Assembly: GCA_944359065.1 (NCBI GenBank)
Contig: CALVSP010000005.1
Location: forward strand, 1 to 42,093
Direction: 5' to 3'
DNA length: 42,093 nt
Origin: an uncultured Bacilli bacterium
Lineage (GTDB): Bacteria; Bacillota_I; Bacilli_A; RF39; UBA660
Each line of letters starts with the position of its first letter. Position 1 is the stretch's first letter. Position numbers and translations under genes: made by a program. This document shows positions 1 to 8,188 of this stretch, piece after piece. The notes below the pieces were generated by a model. It was given only the letters and a program-made list of their open reading frames with translations. It had not been told where the DNA came from and did not search any database.

Positions 1-192
1 AATGTCACATAAATGTTTTTTATCAAATGTTCCTGAAATTGGTTTTTCATACAATTCTACTAATCTCTCAAAAGTTATGTCAGTTTCTTTTTGGGCCAAC
101 TCATCATAATTAGTTATACCTAAATAATTTTTAAAAACATTAGTTCCATCAATGAAATAATCATTCCATCTTTTTTCATAATCGTTATCCAT
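1..192 (-). CDS. Fic family protein, N-terminal part (cut by window edge)
   Basis: The first 64 residues of a Fic/DOC-type protein; the gene runs off the left edge, so the catalytic HPFxxGNG loop is not visible. The visible part has the usual Fic N-terminal pattern, 'NYLGITNYDEL' followed by a 'KPISGTFDKKHL' stretch before the Fic core. Fic enzymes transfer AMP or related groups to protein hydroxyls. The start ATG has a GGAAGG ribosome binding site and overlaps the stop of the upstream antitoxin-like gene (ATGGATAA), so the two are translationally coupled. The pairing indicates a class I Fic toxin-antitoxin module. Activity cannot be judged without the rest of the gene. Confidence 0.8.
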   Translation of the reverse strand, partial: MDNDYEKRWNDYFIDGTNVFKNYLGITNYDELAQKETDITFERLVELYEKPISGTFDKKHLCDI

Positions 193-337
193 TAAATTTT
201 ACCTTCCTTATTTTTAACTTTTTTTCTTCTTCCTTTATTTTATTTGAAATTTTTTTTATGCAAGAATCACTAACATTAAGTCCTTCAAAATTAATACTAG
301 CCAATGCTTGTTTAATTGCTTGTTCCCTTTTTATCAT
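185..337 (-). CDS. VbhA-like antitoxin of a Fic toxin-antitoxin pair (50 aa)
   Basis: A 50-residue ORF with a good AGGTGG ribosome binding site, directly upstream of and overlapping the Fic gene. Residues around 14-19 read SINFEG, which fits the Fic inhibitory motif (S/T)xxxE(G/N). In class I modules such as VbhA/VbhT, the antitoxin's inhibitory helix places this Glu in the Fic active site and blocks ATP binding. The rest is short, helical and Lys/Glu-rich, ending in a basic tail. Size, motif, order and overlap all agree with a VbhA-type antitoxin. Confidence 0.8.
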   Translation of the reverse strand: MIKREQAIKQALASINFEGLNVSDSCIKKISNKIKEEEKKLKIRKVKFNG

Positions 338-448
338 ACAACCACCTACTTAATTATATTATATCATTAAATTAGAAATGTGTATCATAAATTTGACTAT
401 AATGAGTTCTTATGTTAGTATATCATAATCAAAAAAGGAGAAAAATAT

Positions 449-1360
449 ATGACAAGAAACAAAGCGTTAGAAATTCTTGGATTAAGTACAAATGCCTCAG
501 AAGATGAAGTAAAAAAAACATATCGAAATTTAGCAAAAAAATATCACCCAGATAATTTTATTGTAGGCAGTCTAGAATACAAATTTTCTGAAGAAAAAAT
601 GAAAAAAATTAATGAAGCTAAAAACACATTAGATAATTTTTTTAAAAATAATAGTTTTGATAGTCAAAGTTATTTTGAGCTTGAAAAGTATAAAAATAAT
701 TTAATTAACAAATTATACAAATACAAATTTAAAGAATTTTGTCCTAATGATTTTGAAATATATAATAATCAAATCGATTCTATCATATTTTGGTTTAAAT
801 TAGAAATAAATATAGATTTTATTTTTGGAAATACTAAAAATAAAATTGATGAATCTTACCAAGAACATTTAAATTTAATTTTTCAAATTCTTAAAGAATT
901 TAAAAAAGAATTCTTTTTCAAATATGAAATTAATGAAGTCATGGTTAAAGAAAATATTAATTATGAAAACGGAATTGAAGATTTTTATAATCAATTATTA
1001 AAAATTAAAGAAAAATATAGTTTAGTCAATTTCTATAGAAAAAAACTTGAAGAAGATTTAAATGATTATAAATTAAGAGCAGGATATAATTATTTAAAAG
1101 ACGCAATTGAAATAATTATTGACGATATTTTAAAAAAATTAAAAAAAAACAATTATACTAACTACGAAGAAGAATTAAATCAAGGAAAAAAAGAAATAGA
1201 AGAAATATTTGAAGAATACTTTAAATATTTATTTCAATTTAATGAGATTCTAAAAATGTTTGAAAACAAAAACTTAGAAAAAACTAAAATAGAAGAAATA
1301 TTAAAAAAAATAGAGGAAATTTCAGAAGAAAAGACAAAAAAAAGAAGAAGAATTCGTTAA
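449..1360 (+). CDS. J-domain (DnaJ-like) protein with long helical C-terminus
   Basis: Residues 1-60 form a J-domain: 'ALEILGLSTNASEDEVKKTY' leads to an intact HPD tripeptide in 'KKYHPDNF', the contact that stimulates the ATPase of an Hsp70 (DnaK). There is no Gly/Phe region, no zinc-finger CxxCxGxG repeats and no peptide-binding domain, so this is not DnaJ itself. Residues 60-303 are Lys/Glu-rich and predicted helical or coiled-coil, ending in a basic KKRRRIR tail. The start has an AAAAAAGGAG ribosome binding site. It stands alone between accessory genes; its client or partner is unknown. Confidence 0.75.
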   Translation: MTRNKALEILGLSTNASEDEVKKTYRNLAKKYHPDNFIVGSLEYKFSEEKMKKINEAKNTLDNFFKNNSFDSQSYFELEKYKNNLINKLYKYKFKEFCPNDFEIYNNQIDSIIFWFKLEINIDFIFGNTKNKIDESYQEHLNLIFQILKEFKKEFFFKYEINEVMVKENINYENGIEDFYNQLLKIKEKYSLVNFYRKKLEEDLNDYKLRAGYNYLKDAIEIIIDDILKKLKKNNYTNYEEELNQGKKEIEEIFEEYFKYLFQFNEILKMFENKNLEKTKIEEILKKIEEISEEKTKKRRRIR

Positions 1361-1378
1361 CTCCTCTTTTTTTATTTA

Positions 1379-1621
1379 TCATTCACTGCAGTCTATGCTA
1401 TCTTCTTGCACAATTTTTAATTTTCCTTGTAATACTATTTCTAATCTAGTAATTGTATCTAACATAGATTCAACGGATTTATTTATACAAATTAAATCTT
1501 TGCAATCTGGGCAATTTTCAGTAGCAAATTTAATTTTTAAACTTTCTGCTTCAATTATTTTTGCTAAAGCATCTTGTTCTTTAGCTACACTATCTACGAT
1601 ATTACTAACATTGCTATCCAT
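1379..1621 (-). CDS. Small protein (80 aa) sharing the Cys-rich C-terminal domain of the neighbouring stalk protein; probable spore-surface domain
   Basis: The start is set at the ATG preceded by AGGTGAG; an upstream in-frame ATG has no ribosome binding site. Almost the whole protein is one domain of about 65 residues with the pattern DSVAxEQxxLxxIIEAESLKI followed by NCPDCKD and CINKSVE, then a second helix. The same domain ends the divergently transcribed 410-aa gene next door. It resembles the two-helix 'DSVALEQ..IL.AE..K' domains at the ends of Bacillus and Clostridium spore-surface proteins. No signal peptide is present, as expected for proteins laid down from the mother cell. That location is inference; the paralogy with the neighbour is seen directly. 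Confidence 0.65.
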   Translation of the reverse strand: MDSNVSNIVDSVAKEQDALAKIIEAESLKIKFATENCPDCKDLICINKSVESMLDTITRLEIVLQGKLKIVQEDSIDCSE

Positions 1622-1747
1622 TTTCTCACCTCGATATAATATATGTAGACTTCTAAAATGTGAATATTTAAAATTAATCATAATCAAGACAAATAAACTT
1701 TTCTTTTTAATAAATCTTCATAATATATACTGGAAAGGAGAAAAAAT

Positions 1748-2980
1748 ATGAATTTTAAAATTGCAAACGACTTTAATGTTTATACTTTAAATGATCATAA
1801 ACAAAGCAACGTTGATAGTGAAGGTAGAGTTGCTGTTGGCGGTAATGCTACTTATTCAAACTACGGAATTGGTAGTCATCTAACAACTTCATTAACAAGA
1901 CCTGACTTAATTGTTGGTGGACAAATGAATATTACAGGTGGTACTAATGCACATGGTAACTCTGTAATATCTGACCTTAATAATGTTGTAAATTACACTA
2001 TGACAAACAATAATGGCGTTTTACCACAACCAATTCAAAATAGCCCTATTGATTTTGTAACTCAAAATGAATATTTAAAATGTGCTTCTACCAATTGGGC
2101 TTTATTAACATCTAATGGTACTGCACAAGTATTATTTGGTGGTTTAACATTAGTTGGTTTAGATCCTACTTTAAATATTTTTAGTCTTAATGGTAATAAT
2201 ATTGAGGGTTCAGGATTATCTTTATCAATGTTAAATAAAATTGATATAGTGGCACCAATTGGTTCAACTATTTTAATTAACATTAGTGGCACTAATTTAG
2301 GATTTGGAAATTATGGTATCTTTAGAAATGGCATAACAGCCACTGGATATGATGGTCAATATATTTTATGGAATTTATATGAATGTTTGACACTTAATGC
2401 CAGTTCTACTTCTGTTAAAGGTAGTTTACTTGCACCTCTTGCTACTTATGATTCTGGCTTTACTAATATTGAAGGAACAATAATGGTTAATAATTTATAT
2501 GGAAATATTGAAGCTCATGATTATTTATTTAAAGGAACTTTACCTGAAGTTTGCCCTGATACAACTACTACCGATTCTACCTCTAGCACTTCAACAGACT
2601 CTACTACTACAGAATCAACTACTTCTAGTACTTCAACAAACTCTACTACTACAGATTCAACCACTTCTAGTACTTCAACTGAATCTTCTACAATTACTAC
2701 AATGACTACTACAACATTATCTACAACAACAATTGATCCTAATATATTAACTGTTAACAATTTAATTGATAGTGTAGCAAGTGAACAAAAATCATTAAGT
2801 TCTATTATCGAAGCAGAAAGTTTAAAAATTAGATTTGCTATTGAAAATTGTCCTGATTGTAAGGATATAATTTGCATTAATAAATCAGTAGAAAATATTA
2901 TAACTACTATTACTAATTTAGAAATTGTTTTAGCTAATAAATTAAAAATAGGTCGTAACTTTTTTGACAAATGCGAGTAG
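1748..2980 (+). CDS. Choice-of-anchor A domain protein with Ser/Thr-rich stalk (probable spore-surface or adhesin-like protein)
   Basis: Three parts can be seen. Residues 1-265 are a choice-of-anchor A-type beta-rich domain (ANDFNVYTL, 'SEGRVAVGGNATYSN', 'KGSLLAPLATY', 'IEGTIMVNNLYG'). Residues 270-335 are a low-complexity stalk almost entirely of Ser and Thr, built from repeats such as TTTDSTTSSTST. Residues 336-410 are the Cys-containing domain shared with the 80-aa divergent gene (CPDCKD, CINKSVE). There is no signal peptide, sortase motif or membrane segment, unlike ordinary choice-of-anchor A adhesins, which favours deposition on the spore from inside the mother cell. The overlapping downstream glycosyltransferase suggests the stalk is O-glycosylated. 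The ribosome binding site is GGAAAGGAG. Confidence 0.7.
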   Translation: MNFKIANDFNVYTLNDHKQSNVDSEGRVAVGGNATYSNYGIGSHLTTSLTRPDLIVGGQMNITGGTNAHGNSVISDLNNVVNYTMTNNNGVLPQPIQNSPIDFVTQNEYLKCASTNWALLTSNGTAQVLFGGLTLVGLDPTLNIFSLNGNNIEGSGLSLSMLNKIDIVAPIGSTILINISGTNLGFGNYGIFRNGITATGYDGQYILWNLYECLTLNASSTSVKGSLLAPLATYDSGFTNIEGTIMVNNLYGNIEAHDYLFKGTLPEVCPDTTTTDSTSSTSTDSTTTESTTSSTSTNSTTTDSTTSSTSTESSTITTMTTTTLSTTTIDPNILTVNNLIDSVASEQKSLSSIIEAESLKIRFAIENCPDCKDIICINKSVENIITTITNLEIVLANKLKIGRNFFDKCE

Positions 2981-4263
2981 CAATTCTTACAATGTTTAAT
3001 GGGTTAAGTAATACTTACTCATTAGTAAATGTTGTAGCAGAGCACATTAAAATGTTTTTAGATAATAATATTGATACAACTATTTTAGTTAGTGAAACAA
3101 TAAATGACAATGAAAAATGGGGAATATATTTAGATAAGAGATTAAAATGGATTAAAATTAAAAATAAACTAAATGGTAAACAAATCAAATGGTATGATTA
3201 TTCTAAATCTACTGGTAAATTACATGATACATTTTATGATGAAGTAGAGGTTATTAAAAATGATTTTATCGAAAAATTAAAAGATTTTGATATATGCTTT
3301 ATGCACGATATTTTATATCAAGGATGGCATTACGTTCATAATATAGCTATAAGAGAAGCTCAAAAAGAGTTACCTAATTTAAGATTTATTTCATTTACAC
3401 ATTCATATCCAGCTAAAAGACCAGAACATATAGAAAAAGAATTTTTAGGTAGATATATGGATATGCCTAACACATTATTTGCTTATCCTACTAAATCAGG
3501 ATTAAAAGCATTAGCTAATCAATATAATATAGATATCAAAAAATGTGTAGTAATAAATAATAGTATTCCTTTGTTAGATTTTTTAAGTGAAGATGTAAAA
3601 AAATTAAACAAAAAAACTAATTTTATTGATTCTGAAATATTGATTATTTATCCAGCTAGATTAACACCTAGCAAAAAACAAGAAAAAGTTAGTGCCTTAG
3701 CTGGATGTATAAAACAAGTGTGTGGCAAAAGTATTAAAATAATATTTTGTGATTTTGCTAGTTTGGATATAGATTCTAAAACATATAAAAATAAAATTAT
3801 AAATGAAGGAATAAAATATGGATTAAATAAAAATGATATTATATTTACTAGTGATTATGGTTATACAAATGGTTTTCCAAGAAAAGCAGTTATAGAATTG
3901 TTTGGTTTATCAAATTTATATATATGTCCATCATTTTCTGAATCATTCGGTTTAACTATTTTAGAAGCAGCAAGTAAAGGTAATTTTTTAGTCTTAAACA
4001 AAAAAGTTCCTGCTTTAGAAGAATTAGGTAAAAACTTAAACGCATATTTTATGAATTGGAACGCTAAAAATAATGGTTATGATACTATTGAGACATATCA
4101 TCCAAGTGAAGAACGATATTATCTAGATCATGCTAAAAATATAGTTAAAAATTTATTTAATTCAGTATTATATTCTAAAACTACAATACGAACCGATTAT
4201 AGTAATAAATCTATTTTTGAAAAACAAATTAAACTTTTATTAGAATTAAAAAAGTATGAGTAA
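2971..4263 (+). CDS. GT4-type (GT-B fold) glycosyltransferase
   Basis: A 430-residue glycosyltransferase of the GT-B fold. The N-terminal half starts with a beta strand followed by 'NGLSNTYSLVNVVAEH'. The C-terminal half has 'ILIIYPARLTPSKKQEK' and 'LYICPSFSESFGLTILEAAS', with the E-x7-E-like nucleotide-sugar binding signature of family GT4. The ATG lies inside the end of the upstream stalk-protein gene (10 bases of overlap), so translation is coupled and the two products are made together. The likely acceptor is the Ser/Thr stalk of that protein; this is inferred from the gene pair, and the sugar donor cannot be predicted. The operon ends in a strong hairpin terminator that overlaps the stop codon. 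Confidence 0.8.
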   Translation: MRVAILTMFNGLSNTYSLVNVVAEHIKMFLDNNIDTTILVSETINDNEKWGIYLDKRLKWIKIKNKLNGKQIKWYDYSKSTGKLHDTFYDEVEVIKNDFIEKLKDFDICFMHDILYQGWHYVHNIAIREAQKELPNLRFISFTHSYPAKRPEHIEKEFLGRYMDMPNTLFAYPTKSGLKALANQYNIDIKKCVVINNSIPLLDFLSEDVKKLNKKTNFIDSEILIIYPARLTPSKKQEKVSALAGCIKQVCGKSIKIIFCDFASLDIDSKTYKNKIINEGIKYGLNKNDIIFTSDYGYTNGFPRKAVIELFGLSNLYICPSFSESFGLTILEAASKGNFLVLNKKVPALEELGKNLNAYFMNWNAKNNGYDTIETYHPSEERYYLDHAKNIVKNLFNSVLYSKTTIRTDYSNKSIFEKQIKLLLELKKYE

Positions 4264-4279
4264 TCTCATACTTTTTGTT
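4249..4279. terminator. Bidirectional rho-independent terminator
   Basis: AAGTATGAG, a TAAT loop and CTCATACTT form a 9-bp perfect stem flanked by A and T runs. It ends the glycosyltransferase transcript on the plus strand and can also serve the convergent hsp20 gene. A second hairpin (AACAAATA / TATTTGTT plus T-run, 4281-4311) follows on the plus strand. Confidence 0.85.
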
Positions 4280-4309
4280 TAACAAATAGGTATTAACTTA
4301 TTTGTTTTT

Positions 4310-4720
4310 TTAGTCTTCAATTTGAACATATTTCTTTTCAGATATTTGTTTTTGTTCTTTTTTAGGAATTTCAAGATTTAAAGTACCATTTTTAAATGAT
4401 GCCTTAATATCATCGACTTCAATATTATCTCCTACATAGAAGCTTCTTGAGCATTCACCAAAATATCTTTCACGTCTAACAAATTTACCATGTTCTTTTT
4501 CTTCTTCATTTTTACTCATTGTAGCATTTATAGTTAAATAACCATCTTCAATTGATATTTTAATATCATCTTTATTATAACCTGGTAAATCTACTAAAAT
4601 AGAATAATTATCTTTATGTTCTTTAATATCTGTTTTCATTATTTTATTTTCTGTATAGTTCAAATCTCCAAAAATATCATCTAACAAATTAAATTCATTT
4701 CTTCTTGGTAACATCATCAT
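4310..4720 (-). CDS. hsp20: Small heat shock protein, Hsp20/alpha-crystallin family
   Basis: A 136-residue ATP-independent holdase. The alpha-crystallin domain covers about residues 30-125, with 'YSILVDLPGYNKDDIKIS', the strand 'DGYLTINA' and the conserved A-x-x-x-N-G-x-L motif (ASFKNGTLNLEIPKKE) that closes the domain. The start chosen is the first of three consecutive ATGs 9 bases after AAGGAAG; the ATG three codons earlier directly abuts that site and is less likely. Transcription is monocistronic and preceded by an HrcA operator (CIRCE), so it should be induced by heat and protein misfolding. Convergent with the glycosyltransferase gene. Confidence 0.93.
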   Translation of the reverse strand: MMMLPRRNEFNLLDDIFGDLNYTENKIMKTDIKEHKDNYSILVDLPGYNKDDIKISIEDGYLTINATMSKNEEEKEHGKFVRRERYFGECSRSFYVGDNIEVDDIKASFKNGTLNLEIPKKEQKQISEKKYVQIED

Positions 4721-4826
4721 ATATATCATCTTCCTTCCTTAATGTGTTATACGAATTTGATAGCACAAATATGAATAATTATACCATGTAAGTTTTTTTT
4801 CTTACAGTATAATTATAGCACATGTT

Positions 4827-4853
4827 TTAGCAATTACAACAACAGAGTGCTAA
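4827..4853 (-). promoter_or_regulatory. CIRCE operator (HrcA binding site) upstream of hsp20
   Basis: TTAGCAATT, 9 bases of spacer, GAGTGCTAA: the CIRCE inverted repeat TTAGCACTC-N9-GAGTGCTAA with two changes in one half. It lies just upstream of, and overlaps, the likely promoter of hsp20 (a possible -35 TTGTAA at 4839-4834 and -10 TATAAT at 4817-4812 on the minus strand), so HrcA binding would block RNA polymerase. hrcA itself is not in the window. Confidence 0.9.
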
Positions 4854-4873
4854 AAAACATAATTTCCCATATT

Positions 4874-5839
4874 TTATTCTAAATAGTTGATATATTTAAT
4901 TTGTTGTTTTTCAATTAATTCATAAATACTTAATTTGTCATCATTCATATTAACATTATTTAACTTAATAGCTGTTATTTGATTATTATTATATGTTTTA
5001 TAATAATAAATTCCTTTAGTAGTATTTATACAACTAGAATAAGTAGTTATATCATAATTATTTTCTTTAGTAATTACACTACCTTTAGTCATTGCTACCG
5101 AATCTAATATATGAAAGAATTGTGTTACTGAGCTTTCTTCATCATCATTACAAATAGAATTTAATTTATTAAAAGCAACTCTTACAAATCTTGAAGCTGG
5201 AGAATTATCTTCAGGTAATCCAATAGCTCCCATACCTTGCCCATAATTAGTTAAACTAATTTTATCAGAAAAAGTATTTTCTCTATTTTTAGGACTTAAA
5301 TTTATATAATTATTTATATTAGTTAAATGATAAGAAAACTGTGGATTATTAGTTAATACACCTATTTCATTATCATATACTTTTAATCCTTCTTTTACTT
5401 GTTCAACTACAATACAATCTTTATCATCACTTATCATCCAATGTAAATCAGCAAGTGGTAAATTATTAAATTTAACATTAGTTATATTAATGTCATTTAT
5501 AACTTGTTTTACTTCTTTGACACTTTTAAAATTACCTAAAATATATAAAATAAATTCATAAGGAGCTAAATTAATTTTATTTTTCATAGGTTCATTATAA
5601 TATGCATTATTAGGAAAATATAATCCTGCCATAGCTAATCCCTTTTCATTAGCTGCTTCAGCATATAAAGGATAATCATCTGAAACAGTGGCCATACCTA
5701 TTATAGCATATTTAATATTTATATTTTTTATATTATAATTTCTCGGTGTTATAACAACTTTTTCATTAAACCTATATTCCAAATCTAAATTTCTTCCAAA
5801 ATATTGATCTTTTGTTTTTAAATTAATACATGTACACAT
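4874..5839 (-). CDS. Choloylglycine hydrolase family enzyme (likely bile salt hydrolase)
   Basis: A 321-residue Ntn-hydrolase of the linear amide C-N hydrolase family. Removal of Met1 leaves the nucleophile Cys2 (MCTCINL). Other family landmarks are FGRNLD (Arg16, Asp19), NEKGLAMAGLYFP, the TNNP asparagine, and GLPEDNSPASRFVR with the late arginine. These match bile salt hydrolases, which deconjugate glycine- or taurine-linked bile acids; penicillin V acylases share the fold, so substrate preference is not certain. There is no signal peptide, so it is cytoplasmic, as is usual. It has a CGGAGG ribosome binding site. A terminator-like hairpin lies immediately upstream of that site. Confidence 0.85.
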   Translation of the reverse strand: MCTCINLKTKDQYFGRNLDLEYRFNEKVVITPRNYNIKNINIKYAIIGMATVSDDYPLYAEAANEKGLAMAGLYFPNNAYYNEPMKNKINLAPYEFILYILGNFKSVKEVKQVINDINITNVKFNNLPLADLHWMISDDKDCIVVEQVKEGLKVYDNEIGVLTNNPQFSYHLTNINNYINLSPKNRENTFSDKISLTNYGQGMGAIGLPEDNSPASRFVRVAFNKLNSICNDDEESSVTQFFHILDSVAMTKGSVITKENNYDITTYSSCINTTKGIYYYKTYNNNQITAIKLNNVNMNDDKLSIYELIEKQQIKYINYLE

Positions 5840-5856
5840 ATTATTCCTCCGTTAAT

Positions 5857-5882
5857 CAAAAAAAGAAGTTATTTTACTTCTT
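5857..5882 (-). terminator. Rho-independent terminator-like hairpin between the RM operon and the bile-salt-hydrolase gene
   Basis: On the minus strand AAGAAGT / ACTTCTT-type arms form a 7-bp stem with a short AT loop followed by seven T residues. It probably ends the restriction-modification transcript coming from 6106. A possible -10 box (TATAAT, 5942-5937) lies upstream of it, so it would also sit in the leader of the hydrolase mRNA, only a few bases before the ribosome binding site. Confidence 0.65.
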
Positions 5883-6105
5883 ATAAATATTTTTTTCAAA
5901 AACGCTACGATTTAATCTTTTTAATTTGGCTACTTTATTATATCATTTAATTCTTCACTTTTATCTTTGTTATTACTATTTAGTACTTGTCAATATTCTT
6001 AGAACTTTTTTATTTAATTATATTACATCATCACATAATATTTTTATGATATGATTTTCCCAATTATTTTTTATCAAGAATATTATCTCTTACTATTTTT
6101 TTATT

Positions 6106-6816
6106 TTAAAATAACCAATACCTAAAAGAATACTCTGCTATTTCTTTCATAATGTCAAACATTTCTTCAGTTGTCCATTGTTCCTCTCTAAAATACATAG
6201 AAACGGGAGAAAAACCACCATGCTCTCTATCGTTGTCTCTTTTGTTTACATAAATTTTATTTAAGTCATAAAACTCATTTAACAAATATACTTTGGTTAA
6301 TACGGTCTTTTCTTTTTCTGCAAAATCACAACCATGACCAAAGCATACGAATGGAGTTATATCTTCATAATGCATATATGCTTTTATCGCCATTAAATTT
6401 TTTCCTAATCTTTCAATTGCATTACCCGTGGCTTGCTTTTTTTTGCCTTCTTTTAATCTTTCTTTATTTGTTCCTTGTTGTTTTACCTCAGCTATTACAA
6501 GTGGATATTTTATTCCATCTTTTTTTGAAACTAAATAAATAACTCCACCATCAGGATATATTGCCCTATCTTCATATTCATAAAATTCTGTCCTTATTTT
6601 TCTTTTTTTTATAAAATTTATCATATCAACAATTTTTATCGATTTTGCAAATTCCAAATGATAGTCAGGGTATTTATTTTTCATATCAAATCTTTTTTCT
6701 AAATATTCTATAACATTTGCTGCTGCTGTATATATATTTTTGTCATCTGTTTTAGAAACTTTATTTTTTGGTTTGTGTTGTTCATATCTAAATCTTAATG
6801 ATTCGTGTTGGCTCAT
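6106..6816 (-). CDS. EcoRI-family type II restriction endonuclease
   Basis: A 236-residue nuclease recognisably related to EcoRI. PDGG (Asp89) followed by 'LVIAEVKQQG' (Glu110, Lys112) is the PD-(D/E)xK centre, matching EcoRI Asp91, Glu111 and Lys113. The EcoRI recognition stretch AAGNAIER is present here as ATGNAIER, keeping the Asn and Arg that contact the AATT core. Length is close to EcoRI (277 aa) but shorter at the C-terminus. GAATTC or an AATT-centred variant is the likely target; this is inference. Its start, with an AGGAGG site, lies 12 bases after the methylase stop, so the methylase is made first. Confidence 0.88.
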   Translation of the reverse strand: MSQHESLRFRYEQHKPKNKVSKTDDKNIYTAAANVIEYLEKRFDMKNKYPDYHLEFAKSIKIVDMINFIKKRKIRTEFYEYEDRAIYPDGGVIYLVSKKDGIKYPLVIAEVKQQGTNKERLKEGKKKQATGNAIERLGKNLMAIKAYMHYEDITPFVCFGHGCDFAEKEKTVLTKVYLLNEFYDLNKIYVNKRDNDREHGGFSPVSMYFREEQWTTEEMFDIMKEIAEYSFRYWLF

Positions 6817-6828
6817 AATTTCCTCCTA

Positions 6829-7959
6829 TCAATTATATTTAAAAACTTTAACTAAATATAAATATTCCTTAACATGAATATCTCTTTTATTTAAATTTCT
6901 TGATCCCCTAAATGTATTATATTTTTTTTCCATAACTTTCACTTTACCAATTTTTGATAACATTTGTAACATTTCTTCTTTTGTTATAAATCCATCTGAA
7001 TTAAATGATATAAGCAAATATTTCGCTTTTGCATCATTACATAATTTTTCAAATGTTTGTAACGCTTCTTGAGCTTTATTAAATTTGGAATGATTCCATT
7101 TTTTTGGTATTCCAGATACTTTACTAATTTCTTTAGGCTCTACATAATCGTTAATTACATTAAGCATAAAATAATTTGATCCATATGGATGTTGATTATA
7201 TGGTGGATCCATATAAATTAAGTCAACTATATTTAGTTCATTAACCAATTTACTTGAATCTTTCATATATATCTCTGTTTCACATTCAAAATTACTAAAT
7301 AAAGGAAATGGTAAATCAATATCTCTTTTTATTCTCGATAAAGCATTTTCATGATTACCGCCAAATTGGCCAATTCCAGTTTGGCTATTTTTATAAAATC
7401 CTTTAAATACACCAGACGTATTATTTTTAACTGATGCTTCAGTCAATAATGGTGCAATAAAAAAATGTTGATATTCCTTAGGAATATTGTTTATTAATTG
7501 TCTACAAGTATCAATGTATTTTGCATTTTTTGTTGTATAAAAGCATCTTTCTCCAAGTTTAATATCATCCATGTTTTTAGGAGCATATAATTTTGAAATA
7601 AATCCATCATTTAATTTTAAATTTAAATTTTCTTTTATATAATTATACCAAGAAACAAGTTCATCCATATTAATTTCACTTTTATTTGCTAAATAACACT
7701 TGTTTAAAGTATATGAATACTTTTCCAAATCATTAACTATCAATTTTGAAGCATGTTGCTTTAAATACCTAGCTACAATACCAGATCCAGAAAACAAATC
7801 AACTACATCAAGTTTATCCTTTTTTAAATCTTTTTTTACTACTTCTATTGCATTTCCTATAAAACTAAGTAATGATCGTTTGTTACCTATATAAGTAATA
7901 ATTTGAGAAGTTAAGTATTCTTCATTTTCAAGCATTTTCTTTTCTATAGTTTTTCTCAT
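6829..7959 (-). CDS. Adenine-specific DNA methyltransferase of the EcoRI-like RM system (alpha class)
   Basis: A 376-residue N6-adenine methylase. Motif X-like TYIGNKRSLL (about residues 22-31) comes first, then the SAM-binding motif 'VDLFSGSG' (about 53-60) and the catalytic DPPY (251-254) followed by NQHPYGSNYF. This order is the alpha/D12-like class. It is not related to M.EcoRI itself, so an EcoRI-type nuclease is paired with a different kind of methylase. It should protect the nuclease's own target. The start has an AGGAGG site and a TATAAT box at 7983-7978, giving a very short leader. No controller (C) protein gene is present. Confidence 0.87.
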   Translation of the reverse strand: MRKTIEKKMLENEEYLTSQIITYIGNKRSLLSFIGNAIEVVKKDLKKDKLDVVDLFSGSGIVARYLKQHASKLIVNDLEKYSYTLNKCYLANKSEINMDELVSWYNYIKENLNLKLNDGFISKLYAPKNMDDIKLGERCFYTTKNAKYIDTCRQLINNIPKEYQHFFIAPLLTEASVKNNTSGVFKGFYKNSQTGIGQFGGNHENALSRIKRDIDLPFPLFSNFECETEIYMKDSSKLVNELNIVDLIYMDPPYNQHPYGSNYFMLNVINDYVEPKEISKVSGIPKKWNHSKFNKAQEALQTFEKLCNDAKAKYLLISFNSDGFITKEEMLQMLSKIGKVKVMEKKYNTFRGSRNLNKRDIHVKEYLYLVKVFKYN

Positions 7960-7983
7960 ATTACTACCTCCTAGAATATTATA

Positions 7984-8188
7984 TCATAATATTCATAATA
8001 ATTTTAATTTAATTTATGTTTTTATACTTTTTATTAATATTTATCAATATAATTATAATATGTTCTATAATATCACTACCCAAATCAATATTATAATCTT
8101 CAGATATTATTATAGCTATATTTCTATAAACGCATTTAATGTTTTTTTAATGTCAATAAAATGAATTAAATTTCTTATTTTAAACTTA
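7984..8188. other. AT-rich intergenic stretch, no gene seen
   Basis: The 428-base gap from 7960 to 8387 has no ORF that I can support. Its left part is AT-rich spacer with only the RM promoter at its edge. Its right part holds the diverged small-RNA-like copy (8189-8275), the left 26-bp repeat (8332-8357) and the terminator of the 41-aa gene. Confidence 0.5.

Noticed and set aside
1395..1751. Plus-strand ORF of 118 aa
   Set aside because: It lies opposite the 80-aa gene, whose domain is shared with the neighbouring protein, so the minus-strand reading is the real one.
2521..2970. Minus-strand ORF opposite the Ser/Thr stalk
   Set aside because: It is a low-complexity shadow (Val/Glu runs) of the stalk repeats and lacks a ribosome binding site.
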